From: Kuschelorhynchus macadamiae
Lineage: Eukaryota > Arthropoda > Insecta > Coleoptera > Curculionidae
DNA: 64,000 nt
NCBI GenBank assembly: GCA_030620095.1
Contig: JAUTXW010005211.1
Span: forward strand, 620,001-684,000
Reading direction: 5' to 3'
Below the pieces are notes generated by a model that did no database searches, was not told the DNA's origin, and saw only the letters and a program-made list of their open reading frames with translations. Positions 11,800 through 22,841 of this stretch are shown here, piece after piece. How positions within the stretch are numbered: position 1 is the stretch's first letter; each line of letters opens with the position of its first letter. The position numbers and the translations under genes are program-made.

Positions 11800-13344
11800 C
11801 TAACTGAGTGGGTCTTTCTTCTTTCCCTTTGTCCATTTCACAAGAGGGTATGGGTAACTGATTTTATAGTAGCATCTAGTAACGGTGCATACTATGACAC
11901 AGATAAGGACACATACTGGAACTGCAATCCATAAGAATGAAGAAAAGTGCGTAACTGGATGTTGTTCTGGAAGAATTAATTTACTTTGGTCTCTCTCTAC
12001 TGCTGTGACTTTAGTGATGTAGCATGTTCCTTTAGTACTGACAAATTTCGATAGGGCAGCGGCATGATTCTGGCTGGTAGAAGAGTTCCTTCAGTTGAAT
12101 AAAACTTTTCCATACCAATTTTAACATGACACTGTTTTGGTATTGAAATTAGATAACTACCTGGTTGTAATTGGTTATGTTTCTCGACTTGACATACTTC
12201 TGTAACAAAGGCAGTGACAGGAGTAGTAAACAATACGTTCTTTGGTGTGACTTGATTTGCTGCGAACAGTGGCTTCATTCTTCGTTATTATGCCAACACA
12301 GTCTTCGTTGAGTTCTAAGTGGTACTTGCAGTAGAAGTTTTCTTCAATTTTCTCACAGAGGTCTTCCTCATATTGGTACTTCCCAGTTTTCTCATTAAGG
12401 ATTAGGTAAGGTTTAGGAGACGGGATGATTTTATTCTGGATCGGGACAGGATATATGAAACAACTTTTAAATTGAAGAGGGTATAGCAGTGGAAAATGAA
12501 TCAAGAAAATTATTCTCTCATTATTAAAAACAAGCTGAATACCCAGAAACTTATAATAACTATGTTTATTCTTGAAATCTATAAGCTGATTTTTATTATA
12601 AAGAGAATTCATTTTATTTAGAATTGATTCTAAATTACTTATCGATAAAAACGTTGGATGAATTTTGTTAAGATTTGCAAAAGTTATAGCATTCACCAAT
12701 TGATTTAAAGAATTTTGAAAAGTAATAAGAGAATTTATGATGAGATGCAAAGCGTTTATTGTATTTATTTTTTCTTGAAATTTTTCAATTAGTTGCTTTG
12801 TTATAATAATATTTGATTTTATTTGAAAAAGACTATCGTTAGTTTTTGCCATAAAATCTTTAGCTAGTGATATCTGCTCATTGATCTTGTCTTGAACAAT
12901 ATGGTCGTTACGATTTAAATGATCTAGCACAGAATTAATTCTTTCACCATCTTCGTGATCAAGGGTTCCAAATAACCATTTCGATACGGTACCACCGATA
13001 TTAATAAGACCACGTCTTTTTCTGATATTTGGGTGAATGGCTGTTATTAGATTTTCTGTTTGTTCAAGTAGCGACCAGGCTTGCTTACTTAATTCATTAG
13101 ACATCTTACTGTCGTTTTTATTTTTATAAATAAATGTTAATTGCATTCTGAGATTATATCTAAGGTTTAAGAATTCACTAATATTAATATAACTTACAAA
13201 GGTATGTTTACCTGAAATAATATAATTGTCTCCTAATAAAATAGGTAAAATAGGGTTAGTAAGTTGTTGGATAGATGCTCTTATAATTAAATGGTTATAA
13301 ATAAGGATTATTGAGAAAAATAAGTTCTTCATTACGAACTTCAT
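11800..13344 (-). pseudogene. env-like gene, frame-broken
   Basis: An env-like glycoprotein gene of insect errantiviruses; family members mediate membrane fusion. The first piece starts at ATG 13342-13344 with a hydrophobic signal-like N-terminus and runs to 12175. It contains a basic cleavage-like motif RKRR near 13015, followed by a Gly-rich hydrophobic stretch. The frame then moves: a second piece occupies about 11997-12278. A third, about 11800-11990, carries a hydrophobic membrane-anchor segment and a Lys-rich tail ending at TAG 11800-11802. At least two frame breaks therefore prevent a full-length product. A pyrimidine-rich tract and AG just before the ATG look like the acceptor for a spliced env message, as known for this group. 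Confidence 0.8.
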
Positions 13345-13368
13345 TCTGAAACAAAGAAAAGACAGCAA

Positions 13369-16300
13369 TTAATATTTTTTGCTCCTTTTAAGATTATGTT
13401 TAGAATATTTTGAAGTACAAGTTTTGATTTTATTTTTTGTTTGTGCTAATGGCTCTACTTTTTTAAATTTCATTGCTAATTTATCAGGTGTTTCTTCTTT
13501 ATGATAAACAGTATCTTCTGGCTTTAAAGTCATTGTTTCTTTTCTCTTTTTATTTATATTTTGAAGTTTCTTGTCTTTCTCTGTATGTAACTTGTCATTT
13601 ATTTGTTCATACGTTGTTTTTAGTTTTCTTTTGTGATCTACGACATATTTAGTAATAATATCCCTTTCTTGTATGTCAAAGGGATCTTTTGAATTGAAGT
13701 GACCTGATACAATTTCAAATGGAGTGAAATGAGTTGTTGAGTGAATTGAGTTGTTATAATGTAATATGGCATATTTCACTAGGGTGTTTAATGGGTCTTT
13801 AGCATTTTGTTGCGTTTTTATTCTTACTTGTTCCAATAGTGTGGAGTGGAATCTCTCAATATAGCTATTGGAGTTTGGATTTTTTGGTGTAGTGAAGTGA
13901 GTTTCGATTTTGTGTAATTTACAGAAATCCAAAAATGCGTTGTTGTTAAATTCAACTCCATTGTCACATACAATAACTTGAGGTAGGCCATAATGGGAAA
14001 TAAATACCAACAGTCCATCTAGTATATTTACAGCATTTACTCCTGGTATGGGATAGGCTTGTGCAAATTTTGAAAATGTATCAATTATTGTCAAATATTT
14101 TTCTTTGGAAATTGAGAGTGTGTCCATGTGGATCCTTTCAAAAGGTTTTGAACCTATTGGTACCTTTTGAAATTCAAAAGTGCTGGGTTGTCTTTCATAT
14201 TTAGCCTTCTGACAGATGTTGCAATTGTTAATATAATTAGCTACATCTTTGTCTAAGTTTGGCCAGTAATAGTTCCGTTTTAGAGAATCAATCGTTGTTG
14301 AAATACCTCTGTGTCCCGTTTTATAGACATGGTGGTAGTTCATTTTGTCTTGTTTGTCATTATCCATAGTAACATCATTTAATTTGGTGGAACATATTAA
14401 TAATTTGGAGTGGATTCGGATCAATTTTTCCTGAAGATGAGTTATAAATAATCTTTCATGTTCTTTATCAGGAAAGAAAAGATGATAAGTTGTATTATTA
14501 TTAAGATTTGCAATAAATTCTTCCAAATCCTCATCAAGATGTCTTCTACGTATGTTTATAAAAAATCTTGTATTATCGAAAATCTTTTCTTTTATACATA
14601 AGGGTGCATGTGAATCAGATATTTTTATGATCATTTGATTTTTATAGTGGTTTAGAGGTTTTTCTACATATGGAAGTGATAATACTGGTATCTCATCGGC
14701 TGAATGTATTGTGCTTACGTTGTTTTCTACAAATGACTTTATTACTTCATCACAATCTCCGATTTCATTACGTAAAGATTCATTATCATTTGTATCGACA
14801 GGATTTCTGGATAGTGCATCAGCAACAGTATTTTCCTTGCCTTTTATGTAGTCTACTTCATAGTCAAATTCTGAAAGTAATAGTTTCCATCGAACCAGTT
14901 TTGAATTAGGTTCTTTTAGGTTTTCTAACCACTTTAGAGGTCTATGATCGGTGTGTATTTTAAAATGTCGTCCAAAAAGGTAGGGCCTAAAATATCTAAC
15001 GGCCCAAACTATAGCCAGTAATTCTTTCTCTGTGACTGAATAATTAATTTCACTAGGATTTAAAGTGCGGCTAGCATAACACACTGGTTTACCGTCTTGA
15101 TTTAGAACTGCTCCGATTGCAAAGTGACTTGCGTCTGTTGTTAAAACAAATAATTTGGTGAAGTCAGGTCTAATTAAAATTGGTTCATTGCATAAGATAG
15201 TTTTACACATATCGAATGCTTTTATAAATTCCTCAGTATGATCTACTTTCTTGCCTTTCTTTAAACATAAGGTTATTGGTTTTGTTATCTTTGCCAAATT
15301 GTTTATGAATTTCCGATAAAATCCTATCATTCCAAGAAAACTTTTAATCTGTTTGTGGGTCTTAGGAATGGGAAATTTGAGAATAGCATCAATTTTCCTA
15401 GGATTTGGTTCTATTCCTTCTGAGCTTACAACATGACCAAGAAATTCAGCTTCTCGTTTTAAAAATTCACTTTTGTCTATTTGAACTTTGAGATTGTGTT
15501 TTTCAAACGCTTTGAAAATCTTTTTGAGACCTAAAATATGTTCTTCTAATGTTGTTGAAAAAATAATTACATCATCCATATAAACTAGGCAGATTTGGTT
15601 TATGTATTCTTTAAGGACTTCATTGATCATTCTCTGGAATGTCGCTGGGGCGTTCTTTAACCCAAATGGCATTCTTAAGTATTCAAAATGCCCGTAATCT
15701 GTTGAGAAAGCTGTTTTCTCAATGCTGTCTTTATGCATATTTATTTGGTGAAAACCACTCGCCAAATCGAGGGTAGTAAAATATTGTGCTCTGCCAAGTT
15801 TGTCCAGTATTTCGTCAATATTGGGAATAGGAAAACGGTCCTGAATTGTCTTATTATTCAGTTTTCTATAATCCACAACTATTCGCCATTTCTGGACTCC
15901 GGAGGCGTCATGTTTCTTTGGTACAATCCATATCGGACTTGACCATGGACTGATACTATTTTGGATGATTCCTTCTTCTAACATCTTATTGATTTGTTCT
16001 TGAACTTCCCTTTTGTGCACTTCTGGAAACCTATAGGACTTTGTATAAACAGGTTCCTCATCAGTAGTCCGGATAATGTGTTGCGTTTGGGTAATAGATG
16101 AAAGGGGCTGATCAGGATACTGGAATACACTGTAAAATTCTTGACATAACTTCAGAAGTTTTTCTTTTTCCTCTGTATTTAAGTGGTCTAGTCTCAATAG
16201 GTGTTCTATATCATTTTTGCTAACACAGGCATATTGATTTTGAAATTCTCCTTGAAATGTCTCAAACTCACTTAGTGACTCCGCTTTAAGAGGTGTTGTT

Positions 16301-16914
16301 AAGGTGGTATAAGTATCCTCAGAGCTTAGGTTATGTATTTCTACTATTCCATATTTATTTGTTACATTTGTTACACATTCAGGGACAATGCAATAGGGAT
16401 TCAGTTTTGTCTCAGGAATATAGTATTCTCCATCCATACTAACGTCTATAGGGATAGATGTCCTTAAAATCTCATGGCTACTTAGGCATATATTGTGACA
16501 ATCGTATTCTGAAGGTGAGCATTGGTATACTGGAATAGTACAATCTTTCCTTTGTAAATATCCACTTTGAAGATTCCAATTGAATCCTAAATTGCGAAGG
16601 TCGCGAAAACTTGTCAAACCGTCAAAAAATGTATGGAAATTAAAAAGAGTAAAAATAATTTTGTCATTAGAGTTAAATTCTTTAAATGCTGGTATGTGTG
16701 CTTCATATTTAGTATTTTGTTGTCCACAAGATGTTTTAATTATATTTGGTTTTATAATAATATATTTTGCAAAATATTTTTCTGCTATTACAGGATTAAT
16801 TAGGGACATATGACTGCCTGAATCCAAAAGAAATTTGAGAGGCTTATCAAAGCCTAATATTTTGATGTAAGGAAGTTTTCGAGTGTCAATATTATTTAGT
16901 TCTAGGTGGGGTTT
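13369..16914 (-). CDS. pol: pol polyprotein: protease, RT, RNase H, integrase
   Basis: The long open frame is entered by -1 frameshift at 16908-16914 and ends at TAA 13369-13371, about 1180 codons. Protease has the active-site DSGS (near 16820). Reverse transcriptase follows with TTLDLASGFHQI and LVYMDDVIIF (YMDD near 15575). RNase H shows TDASHFAIGAV and ends with VADALSRNP. Integrase has its H-H-C-C zinc region (GHRGI...CNICQKAK, near 14200-14340). The D-D-E core shows HMDTLS, VCDNGVEF and SYIERFHS. A Lys-rich tail follows. No stop interrupts it, so pol alone could encode complete enzymes. The env start follows 24 bp after the pol stop. Confidence 0.92.
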   Translation of the reverse strand, partial: KPHLELNNIDTRKLPYIKILGFDKPLKFLLDSGSHMSLINPVIAEKYFAKYIIIKPNIIKTSCGQQNTKYEAHIPAFKEFNSNDKIIFTLFNFHTFFDGLTSFRDLRNLGFNWNLQSGYLQRKDCTIPVYQCSPSEYDCHNICLSSHEILRTSIPIDVSMDGEYYIPETKLNPYCIVPECVTNVTNKYGIVEIHNLSSEDTYTTLTTPLKAESLSEFETFQGEFQNQYACVSKNDIEHLLRLDHLNTEEKEKLLKLCQEFYSVFQYPDQPLSSITQTQHIIRTTDEEPVYTKSYRFPEVHKREVQEQINKMLEEGIIQNSISPWSSPIWIVPKKHDASGVQKWRIVVDYRKLNNKTIQDRFPIPNIDEILDKLGRAQYFTTLDLASGFHQINMHKDSIEKTAFSTDYGHFEYLRMPFGLKNAPATFQRMINEVLKEYINQICLVYMDDVIIFSTTLEEHILGLKKIFKAFEKHNLKVQIDKSEFLKREAEFLGHVVSSEGIEPNPRKIDAILKFPIPKTHKQIKSFLGMIGFYRKFINNLAKITKPITLCLKKGKKVDHTEEFIKAFDMCKTILCNEPILIRPDFTKLFVLTTDASHFAIGAVLNQDGKPVCYASRTLNPSEINYSVTEKELLAIVWAVRYFRPYLFGRHFKIHTDHRPLKWLENLKEPNSKLVRWKLLLSEFDYEVDYIKGKENTVADALSRNPVDTNDNESLRNEIGDCDEVIKSFVENNVSTIHSADEIPVLSLPYVEKPLNHYKNQMIIKISDSHAPLCIKEKIFDNTRFFINIRRRHLDEDLEEFIANLNNNTTYHLFFPDKEHERLFITHLQEKLIRIHSKLLICSTKLNDVTMDNDKQDKMNYHHVYKTGHRGISTTIDSLKRNYYWPNLDKDVANYINNCNICQKAKYERQPSTFEFQKVPIGSKPFERIHMDTLSISKEKYLTIIDTFSKFAQAYPIPGVNAVNILDGLLVFISHYGLPQVIVCDNGVEFNNNAFLDFCKLHKIETHFTTPKNPNSNSYIERFHSTLLEQVRIKTQQNAKDPLNTLVKYAILHYNNSIHSTTHFTPFEIVSGHFNSKDPFDIQERDIITKYVVDHKRKLKTTYEQINDKLHTEKDKKLQNINKKRKETMTLKPEDTVYHKEETPDKLAMKFKKVEPLAQTKNKIKTCTSKYSKHNLKRSKKY

Positions 16915-18322
16915 GCATTGGAGGCCATTGTCTGAAAATTTTGGTCAGTATCTGGTAATTCTTCTATTTGAAGTTCTTGAGGTTCAAAATCCTGAGTGTC
17001 ATTTAACTCAAATGAACACTGAGCATCTTGGGGTTCACAATAATTATCGGTATTAGGAAGATAATCATATAGATTGTCATCATGTGGATTGTCATCAAGT
17101 GGAATGTCATCATATGAATTGACATTATCCATATTATTAATATTATATAACTCCTCAGCAATAAAAGTAGGTCTAGATTGGGGTTGAAAATAATTGGGTT
17201 TATATGTTGGATATCTTTGAGGCTGGCTTGGTTGTAGGTTTGGTTTTGAAGCTGTTTGTCTAGTGACAACAGACATGGGTGTCGGTTTAGGCTGTATGAT
17301 ACCTTTTGGTTTCCATACGTTGACATTTGAAGTACTAGGTTTGCCAAAAACTTGTTGGTTAGTAAAGAATTTTTGTGGGGGTAATTGTCTAGGAGTAATA
17401 TTTATTGGTTGATTGGGAAAGCTTTTAGCCTGAAGATGGTTTGATTGTGGATTAGAAAAATTTGAAATAAATGGGGCTTGAAAATTTGGCCTGGGTATAT
17501 TTTGTGTACTATAATTAGTATTTGTATTAAAATAATCAACATGTTTTTTTCTATCTTGTACCATAGATAAAAAATTTTCCTCTTCTAATAAATATTGCAT
17601 AGCTGCTTCTAAACTATCAGGTTGTTTTAGTCGTACAGCTAATTGAATTTGTGACGGCAAATATTTTTGAAAACTAATTAAAATAATTTTTCAATATTAG
17701 AAATCTGTGCAAGCTTTTCTCCGCGAGACAAATTTTGGTCACTATTAATTGAAGAAAAAATTAAACTCCTAAGATATTGACACCTAACACCAAAGCTATA
17801 AGAATTTTCTTTAGCCTGCGGCCTCATGTTATGTAATTCTTGCAATAAACAAGAAAAAGATCTCTGGTCTGAAAATGAAATTCTTAAAATATCTTTTACT
17901 TGCTCCCATGTATTGAGCTCTATGCGACTAGAAATAATTGTTAAAGCTTTACCTTTTAATTTATTTAATATGGCACGAAAAATTAAATTTTTTAAATTTG
18001 CGTGATTTGCGTACTGTGTAACTACGTCGTCGCATGCAGAAATAAAATTGTTTAATTCGCAAGGTTCACCACTAAATACAGGTATAATATCAAGAAAAAG
18101 TCGTAATTCAGAATAATTAATTTCAGCCATTATAGTATTGGTATTACTAGTACTGGGTAAATAATTATTTGGATCCGATATATCAATTCTAGCTATTTCA
18201 CTTATTATTTGATCAAGATCAGTGTCAGAATCAGAATCTAAAGAACTAGGCTTTTGAAAATGTTTCACTTTTTCCCTATATTCTTTATTTTTTCTTTTTG
18301 TAATTTTTAATTTGTTAAACAT
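16902..18322 (-). pseudogene. gag: gag gene, disrupted in the middle
   Basis: The structural protein gene starts at ATG 18320-18322 (MFNKLKITKRKNKEYREK). The first piece runs to 17678 and includes a helical capsid-like region (AEINYSELRLFLDIIPVFSG, ILNKLKGKALTIISSRIELN). A short insertion near 17670-17690 shifts the frame. The second piece (about 17670 to TAG 16902-16904) resumes with LPSQIQLAVRLKQPDSLEAA, then a Pro/Gln/Asn-rich tail with no C-C-H-C zinc knuckle. Lack of a knuckle is usual in errantiviruses. The leader between primer site and ATG is about 360 bp. Confidence 0.8.
16908..16914 (-). promoter_or_regulatory. Candidate -1 slippery site between gag and pol
   Basis: In element orientation the heptamer A-AAC-CCC lies in the gag frame, six bases ahead of the gag TAG. 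Moving back one base enters the pol frame, which is open from here to the protease DSG. This fits the X-XXY-YYZ rule for programmed -1 frameshifting. Confidence 0.75.
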
Positions 18323-18684
18323 AAAAAAAACAAGAGAGAATAACTCTGTTACTTAGGTAGAATAAAAAATAACAAAAAGGATTGAGAAAATTGCAGCAAA
18401 ATTATAAATTTGACTTACATTCGTGTCGAAGTCTTCTTTGTGTTCAATTCTTAGCCACTAAGCCACCTGCAAGGATATGCGTTCCTGAGGATGGCTGCAA
18501 ACCAGCTCGATGTAGCTTCTGGTCACTGGAGGGTTGGCCAGCTGTGTTGTACGTACACTGCTACACACTTGGTCCCGTGTTTGAAGAAAAATTCTTTTTG
18601 AATGTCCCTCGTAAAAGACTTGAAAGTCACCAGTCAGTTAACACGCTATCCAAAAAAGGCACTACGCGAAACTTCTTGTACGGG

Positions 18685-18704
18685 GAATCCTACTGACTGC
18701 GCCA
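18685..18704 (-). other. Primer-binding site, tRNA-Ser type
   Basis: In element orientation TGGCGCAGTCAGTAGGATTC follows the 5' LTR directly. It is complementary to the 3' end of an insect tRNA-Ser (…GACTGCG plus CCA) with apparently one mismatch. Several Drosophila Gypsy-group elements use this primer. Confidence 0.8.
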
Positions 18705-19225
18705 ATTACGTTGTGTTTCTATGCAAGGTTCGGTTCGTAGGAACTCCAACTTCAAAATGATGTTTTCTATAAGCTTGCCAATGAAACACACTGCTCCCTC
18801 AGACAAAACTCTATTAGAAAAACAACGGTGAGACAGATATTGCAACTAACAATTAGCCTTACGCGGTGATGTCTTACAATATACTGAATATCCAGCGTAC
18901 AATTCCTAGCTAATTTATATAATTCAAAATAGATAAAAGCACCAAAAATTCTGTGTATATAACTGATGTGTTTCGGTATAAAAGATAATAAATGATATTA
19001 CATTTAATAAACATAACTACATATGATAAGCTTCGGCATAAATAATAGTCATCAAAATAACAAAAGATAAAATTCGGTATAAACCTTAATCAGTATTTTA
19101 ATGTTAATTATCTTAAAGCGAACTTAAACAGATAAGGAGCGAGAAAATGTTCTATATGCAATAACCGTCTTTTATCTACACAGAGTGGATGATATTCCAG
19201 TGGCGTAGATAGGCAACATGTAACT
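18704..19225 (-). repeat. 5' LTR of the errantivirus-like element
   Basis: This is the partner of 11246-11767 and the same length (522 bp). In element orientation it starts AGTTACATG and ends TAATT, overlapping or abutting the primer site. Confidence 0.9.
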
Positions 19226-19950
19226 AACTAACACACCTGTTATGTTTAGCTTCGAAAAATCGTTAATGTATAATAAAAACAACAGTGGACACAACATAGA
19301 CGCCTGTGGAACCAGAATTAATTTAAAGTTGTTTTGACTCTTTATTATTAAAGATTACTGACTGGTAACGTCTTGATAAGTAAGAACTTACCCAAGTCAG
19401 AGATGCACCTCTGAATCTATAGATTTCGAGCTTCCTTAGCAGTATTCCATGATCCACACAATCAAAAGCCTTGGTAAGATCACAGAACACGGCCGCGACA
19501 AGCTCTCTATCATTTAGACTAAGGTACAAGCTATTTAATAAAGAAAATATAGCATCATTAGCAAAAGTATCTTTTAAAGAAATATTGTCCCAACCAAAAG
19601 TATTCTTATTTTTTATATCTCTAAACACATTCCCAATTTCATTGATATCCACTGGAACAAAAAAGAAGCTATCTCTTAACCATCATGACATAGAGAAAGT
19701 TTAAAGCGTCCCTTAAAGAATTTTTATGAGCAGAGAGGTTGGCAGCTATCGAACAATAAAAGGAATTTAATTCATTACATTTTAGATTAGAAGAGGTTGA
19801 CTCAGTATCATTACCGCTCAGTTCTTTTACTGTTTTCCAACTTTCCCTTTGTTTATTATCCGACTGCTCCATTCGGCTGATACAGTAAAACTGTTTGGCA
19901 GTCTTAATTGTCTTTCTATCAATAGTGCGATATTTATTAAAATAAAATTG
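19226..19950 (-). pseudogene. LINE relict, 5' part before the LTR insertion
   Basis: The - strand reads ESWKTVKELSGNDTES and NSFYCSIAANLSAHKN (linker between endonuclease and RT). It continues with FRDIKNKNTFGWDNISLK, AVFCDLTKAFDCVDHGILLR, WVSSYLSRRYQSVIFNNKES and LLFLLYINDFSKLNITGV. Order and motifs are those of a Jockey/CR1-type RT. A deletion has removed part of the fingers (jump after NISLK), and PQGS is degraded to PQAS. The next expected motif, FADDT, is found at 11190-11245 on the other side of the LTR element. Confidence 0.8.
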
Positions 19951-19953
19951 GTA

Positions 19954-20770
19954 TCAATGATAAAGGTCGATAGTTATTCTTATCTGAACTATGCACTTAT
20001 TTATAAATAGGTCAGACTTTGGGGATTTTAAGCTTATCTGGAAAAGTTCCATGTAAAAATCATTTACTAAACCAAAACTTTTAACGAGTTTGTTACTAAG
20101 ACCGTATATGTCCTTCTCAGTACTATTTTTTAGTTTTCTTATGTAACAATAGACCACATCTTCACTCACAGGAGATAGACATGTACTGTCTCTGCCGCTT
20201 ACAAATTCAGCAGTCATTAATTCTGGGTTTGGGATATTGCTAGAACTTGGTCAAGCCTTAAGTAGATTCAGAGGTATGTTTACAAAATAATTGTTAAACT
20301 AATCTGTGGTTATAGTTCTCTGATTTATTTTATCATATTTTTTATGTTTGTTTATTAATTGCCACATTGTTTTTTGTTTGTTCTCCAACAATAAAATATT
20401 TTCAGAATAGTAATTCCTTTTTCGTATATTTTTTCTTTTTTTATATAATTTCTTAACATTTGCTATTTCATTCTTTAAATCTATGCTGGTCCTATGAGAA
20501 AATTGTAATTAAAAGAGATATACTATTTCTTAATGTCCTTAATACTGTTGTACCACTTTTTAAATTTATTTTTAGAATTAATAGTTGGTGTCAACTGGAA
20601 GATGTTCGTCTATAGTATTAGAAGGTATTTGAAGAAATTTATTAAATGCGAAATTTACATCGTCAGCATCCTGAAGCTCACGCCATTCCCAATGATTTAA
20701 TATGTGTGTACAAGTATCTATTGAAGTTTTAGAAAGCGGTATTATTTACGTTTTGTTTGAAGAACCAACT
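19954..20770 (-). pseudogene. Second LINE relict (RT N-terminal region)
   Basis: Fragments on the - strand include VYCYIRKLKNSTEKDIYGLS followed by NKLVKSFGLVNDFYMELFQI (RT N-terminal fingers). Further upstream are NKQKTMWQLINKHKKYDKIN and HWEWRELQDADDVNFAFNKF (linker). The wording differs from the adjoining LINE at 19226-19950, so this is another element truncated against it. Confidence 0.55.
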
Positions 20771-20789
20771 ATATTAATAAACTCATTCC

Positions 20790-20805
20790 GGGGGGGGGGG
20801 GGGGG
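20790..20805. repeat. G16 homopolymer
   Basis: Sixteen consecutive G bases are followed by agggagagg. The run is very unusual for this AT-rich context. A second G/C-rich patch, cgggggagagccccagaccc, follows at about 20873. No gene is seen in 20806-21481. Confidence 0.8.
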
Positions 20806-21481
20806 AGGGAGAGGCTTTAAATAGTCAAGCTTCAGGAAAATCAGTAAGAAGCATGCCTATACCAAAATATTTCGGGGGAGAGCCCCAGACCCCTACCTGT
20901 CTGACATTTTATCAATAAATTGCAAAAGAAGCATCAGTATTTACAAAAATATTATTCCAATACCCTGATGCTGAGCTAAGGCATGTTTGATTTGAGCTGT
21001 TTTTGAACGCTAACATATTCCACGTAGTTAACCACATTTTTTTCCGACTTTGAATTGGACAGATCAGCCACTTGCCACACATAGAGGTTGGAGTCAGTTA
21101 TATTTGTGCAGTACTCATCGACACCTTTCATTTTACGCATTCCACCTGGTTTTTATCAGGAAATTATTGAACTTTAAATAACGCGGTCATCGAGATCTTT
21201 CATTTAAACGTTATTAGAACGGTAACGCATTTCATAGGGTCCAAGCATACTCGGCTCACCAACAAGAAAATCTAATAATTTTACAGTTTATATAAATTAA
21301 ATCTCCTAATATACTTACGAAACCAAATTCTATGCGCTATAACTTTTAAAATATTTCTGCAAAAACTGTTTTTTTTTTGGAAATGCCATTCTTAATTTTA
21401 ATGGTTTGGCAATTAGAAATTGGTGTAATTTAGAACAAAAAAATCCTTTGCCGTGACTTTAACAGACTATGTGTTTTTTAG

Positions 21482-21702
21482 ATTATAGAAAAAACCTACA
21501 ATCAAGACAAAAACGACTACTCAAAAACAGTTTCTTATTGTAGTGGCTATATGGTACGAGAATATAAATTGGATGATAAAGATAATAGTTTTTCCGAAGC
21601 ATGGAAATTCATTCCAGATACTAATTCAAAGGAAACAATATTTGGTCAAGAAAATACAGAAACTAATGGACTTGACAGTTCGCCCGATCAATTGTGGAAA
21701 AA
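21482..21702 (+). CDS. C2H2 zinc-finger gene, exon D
   Basis: The acceptor is tgtgttttttag (AG 21480-21481) and the donor is gtatgt at 21703. It enters in phase 0, as required after 9971, and leaves with two bases of a Lys codon. The ~73 residues (IIEKTYNQDKNDYSKTVSYC... ending SSPDQLWKK) contain no finger. If unspliced, the frame would stop within three codons. When spliced to 22188, it continues as LWKKYVNLTIQISINTEGN, which reads as one folded segment and strongly supports the junction. Confidence 0.85.
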
Positions 21703-22187
21703 GTATGTACAATAAAATTCCCCATTGATTCATTGGAAGGACCATTTTCTCCTGATTTATTATTGTAGAAAGTTTTTAATTTAAAAATCAATGCCATTTA
21801 TAAGGCATTATTTTCGAGAAAAGGGGGTAATTTAACTTATGTTAGGATTTTAAAACATAACATTTTCTACAATAAATTTTGTAAATAAAAGCGACAGCGA
21901 TAATGACCGAAAGGTCATATTAGAGTTAAAAGTAGAACAACAAAATTTACTATGAGCCAGCGAAAATATCGCTTGCACACACCATACAAATTATAACAGA
22001 AACCCTATTCATTATTTGATATTGCTCAGAAATATCAGTTTTTTTGGATCCTGTTTTCGTTTAATTTTTATTTATTTGTTATATGCTAATTTCTACTGTA
22101 AACATTTTACAAATTAAATAAGAGTAAGGTTGTCTCTAGTTGTACTTAATTTTATGATTAATTTGATTCTACACATTTGTTTTTTAG

Positions 22188-22352
22188 ATATGTCAATCTT
22201 ACCATTCAAATATCTATCAACACAGAAGGGAATAGGATCACTAGAGTTATTATAAATCCGCCTGCTTTGTTTCAGTGTAAGGCATGTTCAAAATCCTTTA
22301 GAACTAGTGCTTTATTAAAATTACATACCCTGGATTGTCACCCACCGTCTAA
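22188..22352 (+). CDS. C2H2 zinc-finger gene, exon E (finger 1)
   Basis: Acceptor tgttttttag (AG 22186-22187); donor gtaagtt at 22353. One base completes the Lys codon from the previous exon, and two bases remain at the end. It encodes a beta-like stretch and the first C2H2 finger, CKACSKSFRTSALLKLHTLD followed by CH. Spacing is C-X2-C-X12-H-X4-H with the conserved Phe and Leu. Finger 1 is therefore complete within the exon. Such fingers bind DNA in the nucleus; the target cannot be read from sequence. Confidence 0.9.
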
Positions 22353-22655
22353 GTAAGTTATTAAGAACATTTATCTAAAAAAATCTTGTAAGTTTTTGAT
22401 AAACTTAGTTTCATATAAAACTGTTTTGTTTAGTTGCTTGACTTTTCTTTGGTGTTATTAGACTATTATTTAAATTTCTGTTTCAGTTTAGGGACAATAT
22501 GAAATACTGTGAAAAAGAAAACGACAGCATCGATAACGACGGAGACAACGCACGTTTTAGTTTCTGCATGGTCAAATTTCTTGTACTATCTATTACATAT
22601 CAATACATTTCCTTATTAAATCATTTACTGTTATTTTAATATTTAAATATTCTAG

Positions 22656-22841
22656 GCTAGATTGCAATAAGGAGGCACAAACAGCTAAAAGTGACGCGGG
22701 AGTTGAAGAAAAATCAGATGAAAACAGCAAAGGCATGTACGAGTGTGTCGAATGTAATCGATGGTTTACCACACCATCCCAAATGAGGAAACATATGGAA
22801 ATGCATTACAAACCTCTTCCCTGTCCTATTTGTAAACTAAG
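22656..22841 (+). CDS. C2H2 zinc-finger gene, exon F (finger 2, half of finger 3)
   Basis: Acceptor atattctag (AG 22654-22655); donor gtaaaa at 22842. Phases match on both sides. An acidic/Lys linker (EAQTAKSDAGVEEKSDENSK) precedes finger 2, YECVECNRWFTTPSQMRKHM then EMH (C-X2-C-X12-H-X3-H). The exon closes with PCPICKL, the two cysteines of finger 3, whose histidines are in the exon at 24597. The intron thus cuts finger 3 in two. Confidence 0.9.

Larger units (their letters stand above)
11246..19225 (-). mobile_element. Errantivirus-like (Gypsy, env-bearing) LTR element
   Basis: This is an endogenous LTR retroelement of ~7.98 kb oriented on the - strand. Two 522-bp LTRs differ at about seven positions (~98.7% identity). 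A tRNA-Ser type primer-binding site (18685-18704) sits beside the 5' LTR, and a purine tract (11768-11778) sits beside the 3' LTR. The order is gag, pol (protease, reverse transcriptase, RNase H, integrase), then an env-like ORF, as in insect errantiviruses. LTRs read AGTTA...TAATT in element orientation, another trait of that group. Gag and env frames are broken, so this copy is not intact. The flanking four bases (aaca/aact) match at three of four positions, so the target duplication is uncertain. It inserted inside a LINE. Confidence 0.9.

Noticed and set aside
21703..21728. In-frame continuation of the 21482 exon to a stop at ~21711
   Set aside because: The gtatgt donor at 21703 joins in phase to 22188 and gives a coherent peptide, so the stop is intronic.
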